Part shown: positions 16,609 through 25,410 of the stretch, piece after piece | How the letters are laid out: the number at the start of each line of letters is the position of its first letter | Numbering within the stretch: the first letter of the stretch is position 1 | Source: Meiothermus sp. | GTDB lineage: Bacteria > Deinococcota > Deinococci > Deinococcales > Thermaceae | Reading direction: 5' to 3' | Assembly: GCA_026004095.1 (NCBI GenBank) | Contig: BPIL01000015.1 | Coordinates: 17,216-81,215, forward strand | Length of the DNA: 64,000 bases | Notes under the pieces: model-generated | What the model was told of the DNA's origin: nothing | What the model saw: only the letters and a program-made list of their open reading frames with translations | Databases searched by the model: none | Position numbers and translations under genes: made by a program

Positions 16609-17013
16609 TTACCTGTCCAGTACCACCAAGGTTACTGTCGCTTTAGAAAAGAGCTTCTCGGCAAACACCACAGACTCCACCACGCACAAGGAGCGGCCCG
16701 GTTTAAGCACCTCGGCCCGGCAGCGTAGGAGCCCGCCCTGGGCAGGTCGCAGCAGGTTGATCTTGAACTCCACGGTGAGCACATACTGACCGGGCTTAAT
16801 CAGGGTTGCGGCGGCGGTTCCGGCGCTGTGGTCGGCCATGGTGGCCTGTACGCCGGCGTGGATAAAGCCATCTTGCTGCTGGTGGTGTGCCTGGATGTCC
16901 ACCGCCGTTTCGCACCAGCCCTCACCCACGTCAAGCAGCCTCAGGCCGATGTGCTGAACAAAGTGGGCCTGGGTGTAGAGGCGCTGGATCTCCTCGAGGT
17001 TGCTCGGATGCAT
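16609..17013 (-). CDS. PaaI-type hotdog-fold thioesterase
   Basis: 134 residues with the single hotdog fold of PaaI/YdiI thioesterases: the GFIHAGVQATMADHSAGTAA helix with its Asp, followed by VLTVEFKINLLRPAQGG. It would hydrolyse acyl-CoA esters in the cytoplasm. Its ATG is five nt after the stop of the methylmalonyl-CoA mutase gene, so the two are coupled; removal or proofreading of stray acyl-CoAs in propionate metabolism is a reasonable inference. Confidence 0.88.
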   Translation of the reverse strand: MHPSNLEEIQRLYTQAHFVQHIGLRLLDVGEGWCETAVDIQAHHQQQDGFIHAGVQATMADHSAGTAAATLIKPGQYVLTVEFKINLLRPAQGGLLRCRAEVLKPGRSLCVVESVVFAEKLFSKATVTLVVLDR

Positions 17014-17018
17014 GGGCG

Positions 17019-18674
17019 CTATACCAGCACCGGCTCCTCGTACACCCCGTACACAGCCCGGAGTTCGTCCATCATCTCACCCAGGGTGCAGTAGGCCAGG
17101 GCGCAGTCCACGAAGTAGGGCATGGTGTTGCGCCCTTCTTTGGCGGCCTGCCGCAGCGCTGCCAGGGCCTGCTGCACGGCCTGGGGGTCGCGCTCGCGCC
17201 GTACCCGGGCCAGCCGCTCGGCCTGCACGCGCTCCACCTCGGGGTCAATGAGCTGGATGGGCACCTGGAGGCCTTCGTCCTGGAAGGCATTCACCCCCAC
17301 GATAATCCGCTCGCCCCGCTCCACTTCCTGCTGGAAGCGGTAGCTGGCGTCGGCGATCTCACGCAGGAAGTAGCCCTCCTCGATGGCCCGCACCACCCCG
17401 CCCATGCGCCGGATCTCCTCGATGATCTGCATGGCCTGGGTCTCCATCTGGTCGGTGAGCCACTCCACGTAGTAGCTGCCCCCCAGCGGGTCGGCGGTAT
17501 GGGTTACGCCCGACTCGTAGGCGATAATCTGCTGGGTGCGCAGGGCGATCTTGGCCGATTCCTCGGTGGGGAGGGCCAGGGCCTCATCGTAGGCGTCGGT
17601 GTGCAGGCTGTTGGTGCCGCCCAGCACGGCGGCCAGGGCCTGAATGGCTACCCGCGCGATGTTGATGAGGGGCTGCTGGGCGGTAAGCGAGACCCCGGCG
17701 GTCTGGGCGTGGGTGCGCAGCATCCAGCTCTGGGGGTTTTTGGCCCCATAGCGGTGCCGCATTTCTTTAGCCCAGATGCGCCGGGCAGCCCGGAACTTGC
17801 AAATTTCCTCGAAGAAGTCGTTGTGGGCGTTGAAGAAAAATGAGATGCGGGGGGCGAACTCGTCTATTTCCAGCCCGCGTTTGAGAGCCCACTCCACGTA
17901 CTCGAAGCCATCGGCCAGGGTGTAGGCCAGCTCCTGCACGGCGGTGGAGCCGGCCTCGCGGATGTGGTAGCCCGAGACCGAGATAAAATTCCACTTGGGC
18001 ACGTTGCGGGGCCCCCACTCGAAGGTATCAATGACCAGCTTGGTGGAGGGTTCGGGCGGGAAGATAAACTCTTTCTGGGCGATAAATTCCTTCAGGATGT
18101 CGTTCTGGATGGTGCCGCCCAGCTTGTTCCAGTCGTAGCCTTTTTTCTTGGCGGCGGCCAGGTACATGGCCCAGATGGCGTTGGCCGGCGAGTTGATGGT
18201 CATGGAGGTGGTGACCTCTTCCAGGTTGATCCCCTCGAAGAGAATCTCCATATCGGCCAGGCTGCTTACCGCCACCCCGCACTTGCCCACCTCGCCCTTG
18301 GAAAGCGGATGGTCGGAGTCGTAGCCCATCAGGGTGGGCAGGTCGAAGGCGGTGGAAAGCCCGTTCTGCCCGGCGGCCAGCAGCTTCTTGAAGCGCTCGT
18401 TGGTCTGCTCGGCGGTGCCAAACCCAGCAAACATCCGCATGGTCCAGAGGCGGCTCCTGTACATCGAGCCATAAACCCCCCGGGTGTAGGGGTACTCGCC
18501 GGGGTAGCCCAGCTTTTCGGCGTAGTCGAAGTCCGGCAGGTCTTCCGGGGTATAGAGCGGCTCGGGGGCGATGTCCGAGAGGGTTTTGTGGGCCACCTTG
18601 CGCTCGGGCATCTTAGCCAGGGATTTCTGGTAGGTCTCCCGCATCCAGGCGTGCTTGGGTCTGGGCTGTGCCAT
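17019..18674 (-). CDS. mcmA: Methylmalonyl-CoA mutase, large (catalytic) subunit
   Basis: 551 residues, the length of the stand-alone catalytic subunit (TIM barrel) that lacks the B12-binding domain; that domain is expected as a separate small protein and is not in this window. The N-terminus has [20 protein letters not shown] and the substrate-binding [15 protein letters not shown] region, and the middle has [14 protein letters not shown] and [19 protein letters not shown]. It interconverts (R)-methylmalonyl-CoA and succinyl-CoA. The frame stays open far upstream, but ATG 18674 is fixed by TATAAT six nt before it on the minus strand. Confidence 0.95.
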   Translation of the reverse strand: MAQPRPKHAWMRETYQKSLAKMPERKVAHKTLSDIAPEPLYTPEDLPDFDYAEKLGYPGEYPYTRGVYGSMYRSRLWTMRMFAGFGTAEQTNERFKKLLAAGQNGLSTAFDLPTLMGYDSDHPLSKGEVGKCGVAVSSLADMEILFEGINLEEVTTSMTINSPANAIWAMYLAAAKKKGYDWNKLGGTIQNDILKEFIAQKEFIFPPEPSTKLVIDTFEWGPRNVPKWNFISVSGYHIREAGSTAVQELAYTLADGFEYVEWALKRGLEIDEFAPRISFFFNAHNDFFEEICKFRAARRIWAKEMRHRYGAKNPQSWMLRTHAQTAGVSLTAQQPLINIARVAIQALAAVLGGTNSLHTDAYDEALALPTEESAKIALRTQQIIAYESGVTHTADPLGGSYYVEWLTDQMETQAMQIIEEIRRMGGVVRAIEEGYFLREIADASYRFQQEVERGERIIVGVNAFQDEGLQVPIQLIDPEVERVQAERLARVRRERDPQAVQQALAALRQAAKEGRNTMPYFVDCALAYCTLGEMMDELRAVYGVYEEPVLV

Positions 18675-18680
18675 GCACCG

Positions 18681-18686
18681 ATTATA
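18681..18686 (-). promoter_or_regulatory. Consensus -10 TATAAT of the mutase gene (leaderless)
   Basis: Perfect TATAAT, six nt, then ATG 18674 on the minus strand. It is the clearest leaderless promoter in the window. Confidence 0.75.
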
Positions 18687-18909
18687 TAACGGATTTGAGG
18701 CAGCAGGAGGATAATCCGTCAGACAATTGAGGCTTCTATCAGGTGCAGCATGGAAGCGAATAAAACTATACCCAGCCCCATTCCTTACCTGCCCTGCGGG
18801 CCCACAACCGCACCGGAAATGGGTTTCGTCGTAAAGCGGCCCTTTGGCTGGTCGGATGGGTGTATATGATAAAGGCCAGGTGGCGCTTTGTGCTTCACGA
18901 GCAAACCTG

Positions 18910-18915
18910 TAGAAT
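18910..18915 (+). promoter_or_regulatory. -10 element TAGAAT of mreB
   Basis: TAGAAT is eight nt before ATG 18924, so the leader is almost absent. The rest of the 249-nt gap between the mutase and mreB starts shows no gene. Confidence 0.55.
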
Positions 18916-18923
18916 AAATCGCT

Positions 18924-19970
18924 ATGGCTGGCTTGCTTTCGTTTCGCGGCGAGGATGTGGGTATTGACCTGGGCACCGCCTCGGTGCTGATTTATATGCG
19001 TGGCAAAGGCATTGTGCTGCGAGAGCCCTCGGTTATTGCCATGGTCAGCGATACCAAAGAAGTCAAAGCGGTGGGGGCTGAAGCCTACCGGATGCTGGGG
19101 CGTACGCCGGGCAATATTGTGGCGGCCCGTCCCCTCAAAGATGGGGTGATTGCCGACTATACCCTGACCGAGCGGATGCTCACCCTGTTTATCAGGAAGG
19201 TTTTGCCCCCGCTGCGCTTTTTCCGCCCGCAGGTGATGGTGGGGGTGCCTTCTGGGGTGACCGAGGTGGAACGCCGCGCGGTGGTGCAGGCCATTGTGGA
19301 AGCCGGTGCCAAACGGGCCTATCTGATTGATGAACCCCTGGCAGCGGCCATTGGGGCGGGCATTAAGATTGCCGAACCCACCGGCAGCATGGTAGTGGAC
19401 ATTGGGGGCGGCTCCAGCGATATTGCGGTGATCTCGTTGGGCGGGATCGTGCGCTCGACCAGCCTGCGCATTGCCGGTAACGAGTTCGATGATTCCATCA
19501 TTCGATTCGTCCGTAACAAGTACAGCCTCCTGATCGGGGAGCGCACCGCCGAGGAGCTTAAGATCAAAATTGGAGCGGCCAAGCTGGCACCGGGGGAGCA
19601 GGGCATGGTAGCCGAGGTGCGGGGTCGCGACCTGATTTCGGGACTGCCCAAAAGCATCGAGGTAACCACCGACGATGTGATCGAAGCCCTCAAGGAGCCC
19701 CTGGAGAAGATTGTTCAGGGGGTGAAGAGCGTGCTCGAGACCACCCCGCCCGAACTGGTGGCCGATATCATCGACCGGGGCATTTTGCTGACCGGTGGGG
19801 GGGCCTTGCTGCGCAATCTGGACTTGCTGTTGCAGGAGGCCACCGGTGTACCGGTGGTGGTGGCCGAAAACGCTGTGGAGGCAGTGGCGCTGGGCACCGG
19901 CAAGGCCCTCGACATGCTGCATGTGTTGCGGGATGCCCTGGTTACCTCTGATAACGTGCTAAGGCGGTAA
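18924..19970 (+). CDS. mreB: Rod shape-determining protein MreB
   Basis: 348 residues of bacterial actin: phosphate-1 [14 protein letters not shown] at the N-terminus, [15 protein letters not shown], phosphate-2 [19 protein letters not shown] and the adenosine motif [13 protein letters not shown]. MreB filaments under the inner membrane position the cell-wall elongation machinery. mreC and mreD are not adjacent; instead the lpx-type envelope genes follow 75 nt downstream on the same strand, so shape and outer-membrane synthesis may be expressed together. Confidence 0.97.
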   Translation: MAGLLSFRGEDVGIDLGTASVLIYMRGKGIVLREPSVIAMVSDTKEVKAVGAEAYRMLGRTPGNIVAARPLKDGVIADYTLTERMLTLFIRKVLPPLRFFRPQVMVGVPSGVTEVERRAVVQAIVEAGAKRAYLIDEPLAAAIGAGIKIAEPTGSMVVDIGGGSSDIAVISLGGIVRSTSLRIAGNEFDDSIIRFVRNKYSLLIGERTAEELKIKIGAAKLAPGEQGMVAEVRGRDLISGLPKSIEVTTDDVIEALKEPLEKIVQGVKSVLETTPPELVADIIDRGILLTGGGALLRNLDLLLQEATGVPVVVAENAVEAVALGTGKALDMLHVLRDALVTSDNVLRR

Positions 19971-20045
19971 CTGGCGAGGCCCGGACGGGCTGTGTGGACT
20001 CATCCGCAGCGTCGCTTTGTCATGTAGTGCGGGATTGGAACGTTT

Positions 20046-21038
20046 ATGCTGCTCTCCGAAATTGCCCAGCGCCTAGGGGGTCGCCTCGAGGGCCCCGATA
20101 TCGAGATTACCGCTTTAGCCCCGCCCGACCGGGCCAGGCCAGGAGAGCTGGTGGTGGTGCGGGAGGCCCGGTTCCTGCCGGCTGCGCTGCAGGGGGGGGC
20201 GGCTTTGCTGCTGGATGAAACAGCCCCGTGCCCCCCGTCTGTTAGCCGGGTTCGGGTGCCCTCGGTACAAAAGGCCTGGCCTTTGGTGCTGGCCCTTTTC
20301 AACCGACCCGAAACCTGGGCGGAGGTGGGTGTGCACCCCACCGCCACCCTCGAGGCGGGGGTGGAGGTGGATCCCACTGCTTCGATAGGGGCTTATGTGC
20401 TGGTGTGCCGGGGGGCCAAGGTGGGGGCGGGCGCGGTGATAGCGCCCTACTGCTATATCGGTGAGCAGGCCGAGATAGGCCCCCGAACGGTGCTCGAGCC
20501 CCGGGTGACGCTCTACCCACGCACCCGTGTGGGGGCGGACTGCCACATTGGTGCAGGCACGGTGCTGGGCGCTATTGGATTTGGCTTTCAAGATCAGCAG
20601 CGCCTGCCCCATACCGGCCGGGTGGTGCTGGAGGATGGGGTGGAGCTGGGGGCCAATTGCGTGGTACAGCGCAGCGTGGTGGGGGAGACCCGCATTGGTG
20701 CGCACAGCAAAATTGGCGACCTCACCGATATCGGCCACAACGTTCAGATAGGAAAAAACGTGGTCATGGTGGGTAGCAGTGCCATCGGTGGCAGTGCGGT
20801 GCTGGAGGATGGGGTGCTGATGGGAGGCTGGGTGGTGATCGCCGACCACGTGCGGGTGGGCCAGGGGGCCCGGCTGGCTGGCAGCAGCGCCATCTCCAAG
20901 AACGTTCCGGCGGGTGAGACCTGGGCCGGGGGGATTCCGGCGCAGCCGGCCCGCCGGCATTGGCGGCGGTTGGCCCTGCTGGATTGGCTGGCTGGTATGG
21001 AACGTACCTTGCGGCAGTTTTTGCAACCGTCGCGCTGA
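20046..21038 (+). CDS. lpxD: UDP-3-O-acylglucosamine N-acyltransferase (LpxD-like)
   Basis: 330 residues. An N-terminal uridine-binding LpxD domain (LLSEIAQRLGGRLEGPDIEI) is followed by a left-handed beta-helix of hexapeptide repeats from about residue 95 to 275, with HTGRVVLEDGVELGANCVV and GDLTDIGHNVQIGKNVVMVG; the NxQIG-type segment holds the catalytic-type His (IGHNVQIG). LpxD adds the second acyl chain to the UDP-sugar precursor of lipid A. It is first in a run with lpxC, an oxidoreductase, fabZ, lpxA, an lpxB-like gene and msbA. Confidence 0.93.
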   Translation: MLLSEIAQRLGGRLEGPDIEITALAPPDRARPGELVVVREARFLPAALQGGAALLLDETAPCPPSVSRVRVPSVQKAWPLVLALFNRPETWAEVGVHPTATLEAGVEVDPTASIGAYVLVCRGAKVGAGAVIAPYCYIGEQAEIGPRTVLEPRVTLYPRTRVGADCHIGAGTVLGAIGFGFQDQQRLPHTGRVVLEDGVELGANCVVQRSVVGETRIGAHSKIGDLTDIGHNVQIGKNVVMVGSSAIGGSAVLEDGVLMGGWVVIADHVRVGQGARLAGSSAISKNVPAGETWAGGIPAQPARRHWRRLALLDWLAGMERTLRQFLQPSR

Positions 21039-21050
21039 GCTGGAAGCCTT

Positions 21051-21815
21051 ATGACCCTGCGTGGAATTGGCCTTCACAGCGGCGAACCTGCCACGGTACG
21101 GTTTCATCCGGCCGAGGGGCCGGTGCGGTTCTGGGTGGGGGGGCTCGAGCTGCGCCCGCTGGCCTCGAGCGTGGTGGACACCGCCCGCTGCACGGTGTTG
21201 GGTGGGGATAACCTGCGCTTGATGACCGTGGAACACCTGCTGGCCGCCCTCTTTATTCGGGGCATCTGGGAGGGCCTGGTCATCGAAGTAACCGGCCCGG
21301 AGATTCCCATTCTGGATGGCAGCGCCCAGGAATGGTGGGCCGCCCTGGAGGGCTTTCCAGCGCTGAGCCCCCAGGCGCGGCCGGTGGGCGGTGCTATCCG
21401 GGTGGAGGAGGGGCGTAGCAGTGTGCTGGCCCAGCCAGCGGAGCAGTTTACCCTTACTGTCACCATCCTTTTCCCCCACCCCAGGATCGGCTACCAGCAG
21501 GTGCAGTGCCCCCCCACGCCGCTTACGGCGCTGGCCCCGGCCCGTACCTTTGGCTTTCTGCACGAGGTGGAGGCGCTGCGGGCCCGCGGCCTCATCCAGG
21601 GCGCTTCTCTGGAGAATGCCCTGGTCTTCAGCGAGCACGGCCCGGTCAACACACCCCGAATGCTGCACGAGCCCGTGTACCACAAGGCCCTGGATTTTCT
21701 GGGCGACCTGTACCTGGCCGGCAGGCCCTACCGGGGGCGGTTTGTGGCCCACCGGGCCTCGCACCGCTTGCATGTGGGGCTAGCCAGGCTGTTACAGGAC
21801 GAAGGGCCGCGTTGA
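21051..21815 (+). CDS. lpxC: UDP-3-O-acyl-GlcNAc deacetylase (LpxC-like)
   Basis: 254 residues, somewhat shorter than the roughly 300 of Proteobacteria. Family marks are present: RGIGLHSGEPATVRFHPA at the N-terminus, a zinc His in MTVEHLLAAL (near residue 62), the zinc pair in YHKALDFLGDLYLAG, and a catalytic His in ASHRLH near the end. It removes acetate from UDP-3-O-acyl-GlcNAc, the committed step of lipid A synthesis. GGAAG five nt before the ATG is a usable ribosome-binding site. It starts 12 nt after lpxD. Confidence 0.92.
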   Translation: MTLRGIGLHSGEPATVRFHPAEGPVRFWVGGLELRPLASSVVDTARCTVLGGDNLRLMTVEHLLAALFIRGIWEGLVIEVTGPEIPILDGSAQEWWAALEGFPALSPQARPVGGAIRVEEGRSSVLAQPAEQFTLTVTILFPHPRIGYQQVQCPPTPLTALAPARTFGFLHEVEALRARGLIQGASLENALVFSEHGPVNTPRMLHEPVYHKALDFLGDLYLAGRPYRGRFVAHRASHRLHVGLARLLQDEGPR

Positions 21816-21947
21816 GCCAACCCCTGCACCTGTGATTTTTCTGAGCGTTTTCTAAAGCCTGGTCGGATGAAAAAGTGGTTGTAAATGGGGCTTAAGTGTA
21901 TCATCCTGCTGGGGACACAGGGTTTGTGCACATATTCCGAGGATTCT

Positions 21948-22910
21948 ATGGAGCTAAAAGTAGGCGTTGTGGGTGTTGGTGTGATGGGGACGTACCACGC
22001 TCAGGTATACGCGGGACTGCCAGGGGTTCGTCTGGTAGGGGTGGTCGATCCCGATCCTTTCCGTCAGGCGGCCATCGAACAAGACCTGGAAGTGCCGGCT
22101 TTTTCCAGCCCGGAAGATCTGCTGGGCCAGGTGCAGGCAGTCTCCATTGCCTCGCCCACCTCTTTTCACTACGAGCAGGCCCGCATGTTTTTGGAGGCCG
22201 GCGTGCATGTGCTACTGGAGAAGCCCATGACCCGCACCATGCACGAGGCGCGGGAGCTGGTGCGGCTGGCTGAACAGCGGGGGGTGGTTTTGCAGGTGGG
22301 GCACATCCTGCGCTTTTACCGGGCGGTGGGTGACCTCATGCACATGGTCAGGAACCCCTGGGTGCTCGAGGCCCGCCGTATAGGCAACAACCGCCGGATC
22401 CGCGACATTGGGGTGGTGCTCGACCTGATGATCCACGATCTGGATCTGGTGCTTTTGCTCCTGCGGGAAAAGCCCCTGCGCTACAGCGTGGTGGGCCGGC
22501 AGGTGGATGGGCTGGATGAGTACGCCCAGGCCGTGGTGGACTTCCCCTCGGGGGCCCGGGCGCTGTTTACCGCCAGCCGCATTTCGCCCCAGGCCGAGCG
22601 CTCGCTGACCATTACCCAGCCCGGCGAGGTGCTGCGGCTGGATTTCAACAGCGAATACACCGAACTCTCGCTGCACCGCTCGCCGCCCGTGCATCCAGAC
22701 CCCGACCGCGTTGAACCCAACGGGCGCACCCAGGTACAGACCGAGCGCATCGCCATTCACAACGACAACCCCCTGCGGCGCCAGCTTAAGCATTTTGTGG
22801 ACCGGATTCAGAAAGGGGAACCCTCGCTGGTGACCCTCGAGGACGACCTGCAGGCCCTCGAGCTGGCCCTCGAGCTTTCCAACGCCCTCCAGCCGGTGAT
22901 GAGCCGCTGA
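21948..22910 (+). CDS. Gfo/Idh/MocA-family oxidoreductase within the lpx cluster
   Basis: 320 residues: N-terminal Rossmann fold (KVGVVGVGVMGTYHAQVY), family motif LLEKPMTRTMHEA containing the catalytic-type EKP Lys, and a C-terminal alpha/beta domain with DLMIHDLDLVLLLL holding the usual His. Members oxidise or reduce sugars, often as UDP derivatives, with NAD(P). Lying between lpxC and fabZ-lpxA, it resembles GnnA, which oxidises the 3-OH of UDP-GlcNAc on the way to a 3-amino sugar in some lipid A pathways. The partner aminotransferase GnnB is not present here. Start ATG 21948 has GAGG upstream. Confidence 0.85.
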   Translation: MELKVGVVGVGVMGTYHAQVYAGLPGVRLVGVVDPDPFRQAAIEQDLEVPAFSSPEDLLGQVQAVSIASPTSFHYEQARMFLEAGVHVLLEKPMTRTMHEARELVRLAEQRGVVLQVGHILRFYRAVGDLMHMVRNPWVLEARRIGNNRRIRDIGVVLDLMIHDLDLVLLLLREKPLRYSVVGRQVDGLDEYAQAVVDFPSGARALFTASRISPQAERSLTITQPGEVLRLDFNSEYTELSLHRSPPVHPDPDRVEPNGRTQVQTERIAIHNDNPLRRQLKHFVDRIQKGEPSLVTLEDDLQALELALELSNALQPVMSR

Positions 22911-22934
22911 GACCCCGTGGCGGCCCCGGCCCTT

Positions 22935-22940
22935 TAGTAT
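22935..22940 (+). promoter_or_regulatory. -10 element TAGTAT before fabZ (leaderless)
   Basis: TAGTAT, six nt, then GTG 22947. It gives fabZ-lpxA-lpxB-like an internal promoter within the cluster. Confidence 0.6.
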
Positions 22941-22946
22941 TAAGCC

Positions 22947-23390
22947 GTGGACATTTACGAGATTCTCAAGCTCCTACCACACCGCTACCCGTTCTTGCTG
23001 ATTGACCGGGTGCTGGAAGCCGACGAAAAGCGTTTTCGGGCCTTGAAGAACGTTTCGTTTAACGAGCCGCATTTTCAAGGCCATTTTCCTGGCTATCCCA
23101 TCATGCCCGGGGTGTTGTTGATCGAGGCCATGGCCCAGGGCTCGGTAGCGGTGGTGACCAAACAGCCGGAATTCAAGCCGGGGGGGCTGGTGTTTCTGGT
23201 GGGGGTGGAGGAGGCCCGCTTCAAGAAGCCGGTGGTTCCGGGCGACACCCTGATACTGGAAGGGGAACTGCTGGCCTACCGGCGGGGTTTGGGCAAGGTA
23301 AAGGTTGAGGCCAGGGTCGAGGGCGAGTTGCGGGCCGAGGCCACCCTGAGCTTTGTGCTGCGCTCGGATACAGGAGGCGCTGTTTCGTGA
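22947..23390 (+). CDS. fabZ: 3-hydroxyacyl-ACP dehydratase FabZ
   Basis: 147 residues with GTG start. The LLPHRYPFLLIDRV opening, the catalytic His in HFQGHFPGYPIMPGVLLIEAMAQ and the downstream Glu helix are all standard. It dehydrates 3-hydroxyacyl-ACP in fatty-acid elongation and so competes with LpxA/LpxD for 3-hydroxyacyl-ACP, the reason it is often found in lpx operons. Its last four bases overlap the start of lpxA (GTGA at 23387-23390). Confidence 0.96.
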   Translation: MDIYEILKLLPHRYPFLLIDRVLEADEKRFRALKNVSFNEPHFQGHFPGYPIMPGVLLIEAMAQGSVAVVTKQPEFKPGGLVFLVGVEEARFKKPVVPGDTLILEGELLAYRRGLGKVKVEARVEGELRAEATLSFVLRSDTGGAVS

Positions 23391-24172
23391 GTCAGGTCAC
23401 GATACACCCCACTGCGGTGGTGTCCCCCAAAGCCCACCTGGCCCCGGATGTGAAGATTGGCCCGTATGCGGTGGTGGAGGGCCCTTGTGAGATCGGCCCT
23501 GGGGTGGAGGTGGGGCCCCACGCGGTCATCCACCCGTATGTGCGGCTGGCCGCCGGGGTTCGGGTGGGGCCCCACGCGGTGCTGGGGGGCCTCCCCCAGG
23601 ATTTGAGTTTCAAAGGGCAGGAGACCTGGCTCGAGGTCGGGGAAAACACCGTCTTGCGCGAGGGGGTGATCCTGCACCGCTCCACCAGGGAAGAAGCGCC
23701 CACCCGGATCGGCGCGGGCTGCTACCTGATGGGCCATGTGCACGTGGGCCACGATGCCCAGGTGGGCAACGGTGTGATTCTGACCCAGAGCGTGGCGCTG
23801 GCCGGGCACGTGGAGATTGGCGATTATGCCGTGGTGGGGGGGCTGGCCGGTATTCACCAGTTTGTGCGGGTGGGCAGCCGGGCTATGGTGGGTGGGCTTG
23901 CCAAGGTGACCCGGGATGTTCTGCCTTTTAGCCTGGCCGACGGCAGCCCGGCCCTGCACTACCGGCTCAACACGGTGGGGCTGCGCCGGGCCGGTATCCA
24001 CGGCGAGCGCTACCGGGCCCTCGAGCAGGCCTTCCGGGCGGTGCGCGAGGGCCGCCCCCTCGAGGGCCTGCCCGATACCGAGGAGGTACAGACGCTTAAA
24101 GCCTTCCTGGCGGGGCCTTCCAGGCGCCGCCTCTCGGGCTTTGTGCGGGGCGAGCCGGATTTTGAGGGCTGA
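23387..24172 (+). CDS. lpxA: UDP-GlcNAc acyltransferase (LpxA-like)
   Basis: 261 residues, normal family length. A beta-helix of hexapeptide repeats (IGPYAVVEGPCEIGPGVEVG) fills the N-terminal two thirds. The region MGHVHVGHDAQVGN carries the His that matches the catalytic His125 of E. coli LpxA, and LAGHVEIGDYAVVGGLAGIHQF is the acyl-chain ruler area. A helical C-terminus (LNTVGLRRAGIHGERYRAL) follows. It transfers a 3-hydroxyacyl chain from ACP to UDP-GlcNAc or, if the neighbouring oxidoreductase acts as in GnnA pathways, to an amino-sugar analogue. Confidence 0.94.
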   Translation: MSQVTIHPTAVVSPKAHLAPDVKIGPYAVVEGPCEIGPGVEVGPHAVIHPYVRLAAGVRVGPHAVLGGLPQDLSFKGQETWLEVGENTVLREGVILHRSTREEAPTRIGAGCYLMGHVHVGHDAQVGNGVILTQSVALAGHVEIGDYAVVGGLAGIHQFVRVGSRAMVGGLAKVTRDVLPFSLADGSPALHYRLNTVGLRRAGIHGERYRALEQAFRAVREGRPLEGLPDTEEVQTLKAFLAGPSRRRLSGFVRGEPDFEG

Positions 24173-24185
24173 AGTCGAACCCAAG

Positions 24186-25355
24186 ATGCTGGACGAAATT
24201 CTGCTACTGACCAACGGCCCCGGCGAGCTTTCGACTTGGGTGCCGCCGGTGCTGGCGCGCCTGCGGCAGCGGGTGCCCGGGGCCCGCATCGAGCTCTTCC
24301 TGATCCGCGACCAGTTCGCTGCCGGAACCGAGCAGGCCAAGGCCGAGGCGTTGCAACTGGACGCCCTCTCGGGCCGCTCGGCGCTTTTCCGCAGGCTCTT
24401 GGAGCGCAAGACGGGCCGCCGCGGGCTGGTGCTGTTGCTGGGGGGGGCACCCCGCGACGCGGTGCTGCTGGGCCGGGCCACGGGCTACCCGGCTTTTTCC
24501 TATACCTTCGATGCCAAGGCCCATCACCCCGGCTTGCGGGCGGTGCTGGTAGACTCCGAGCGCACCCGGGCGGCTATGCAGGCTCGAGGGGTCAATCCGG
24601 CTCGCATCGAGGTGGTGGGCAATCTGGTGGTGGACGCCCTCCACGAAGCGCCGGCGGTGCCTGCCCCCGCTGCCGATGTGCTGCTGCTGGCCGGTAGCCG
24701 CCCTTTTGCGGCCCGCTACCTGCTGGGGTTTTTGCTGGCGGCGGCCGAGCAGATGGCTAAAGCCCGGCCCGACCTGCGCTTTGCCTGGGTCAAGAGCCGC
24801 TTGCTGCCGGAGGCGGTGGTGGCCGAGGCGCTGGAGGGCGGGCTGGTGAGGGAGCTGGGCGGGGTGGGGGCCCGCTGGGTGGGGGATCGCCTGCAGACCG
24901 CCGGGGGCCTCGAGGTTCTGGTGCTGGATGAACCCCAGCGCTATGCGGCCATGCGCCGCGCGCAGTTGGCGATTACCATTCCTGGAACCAACACCCTCGA
25001 GCTGGCCCTGGCCGGCCTGCCCTCGCTGGTGCTCTTGCCCCTGCACAAGCCGGAGATGCTGCCGCTGGAGGGTCTCTGGCACTGGCTTTTGAGCGGGCCG
25101 GGCCTCCGCGGCCTCAAACAGCGCTTCGTCTGGCGGCTGGCGGCGCGCCTGCCCCACCTGGCCCTGCCCAACCTGTGGCTGAACGAGCGGGTTTTCCCCG
25201 AGCTGCGCGGGGTTTTTAGCCCGGCTGAGGTGGCCTCTGCGGGCCTCGAGCTGCTCGAGCCCCGGCGGGCCCAGGAAGTCCGGGCCCGGCTGAAGCGCCT
25301 GGACGCCCGACCCGGAGCCGATAAGCTGGTGGAGTATGTGCTGGCTCGTTGCTGA
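24186..25355 (+). CDS. LpxB-like GT-B glycosyltransferase (lipid-A-disaccharide synthase-related)
   Basis: About 389 residues, in the position of lpxB directly after lpxA. The N-terminus LLLTNGPGELSTWVPPVL replaces the canonical LpxB AGExSGD segment, and is closer to the lipid-A-disaccharide-synthase-related proteins known from cyanobacteria. The C-terminal half keeps the donor-site pattern ITIPGTNTLELALAGLPSLVLLPLHK, like LpxB's SGTATLE..L...PMVV. It probably joins two acylated sugars or glycosylates a lipid; the exact product is open. Codons upstream of 24186 are also open, within lpxA. Confidence 0.8.
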   Translation: MLDEILLLTNGPGELSTWVPPVLARLRQRVPGARIELFLIRDQFAAGTEQAKAEALQLDALSGRSALFRRLLERKTGRRGLVLLLGGAPRDAVLLGRATGYPAFSYTFDAKAHHPGLRAVLVDSERTRAAMQARGVNPARIEVVGNLVVDALHEAPAVPAPAADVLLLAGSRPFAARYLLGFLLAAAEQMAKARPDLRFAWVKSRLLPEAVVAEALEGGLVRELGGVGARWVGDRLQTAGGLEVLVLDEPQRYAAMRRAQLAITIPGTNTLELALAGLPSLVLLPLHKPEMLPLEGLWHWLLSGPGLRGLKQRFVWRLAARLPHLALPNLWLNERVFPELRGVFSPAEVASAGLELLEPRRAQEVRARLKRLDARPGADKLVEYVLARC

Positions 25356-25410
25356 GGCCCGGAGATAGCTGGGAAATCCCCATAGCAGTGATACTTTTTG
25401 CCTGGGCTCT

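Noticed and set aside
18675..19922. Upstream extension of the methylmalonyl-CoA mutase frame to about 967 codons
   Set aside because: The extra part is antisense to mreB, and a consensus TATAAT six nt before ATG 18674 fixes the start.
20115..21773. 552-codon minus-strand open frame opposite lpxD/lpxC
   Set aside because: Shadow frame with His/Gln-rich composition and no family features; both opposite frames are well-conserved enzymes.
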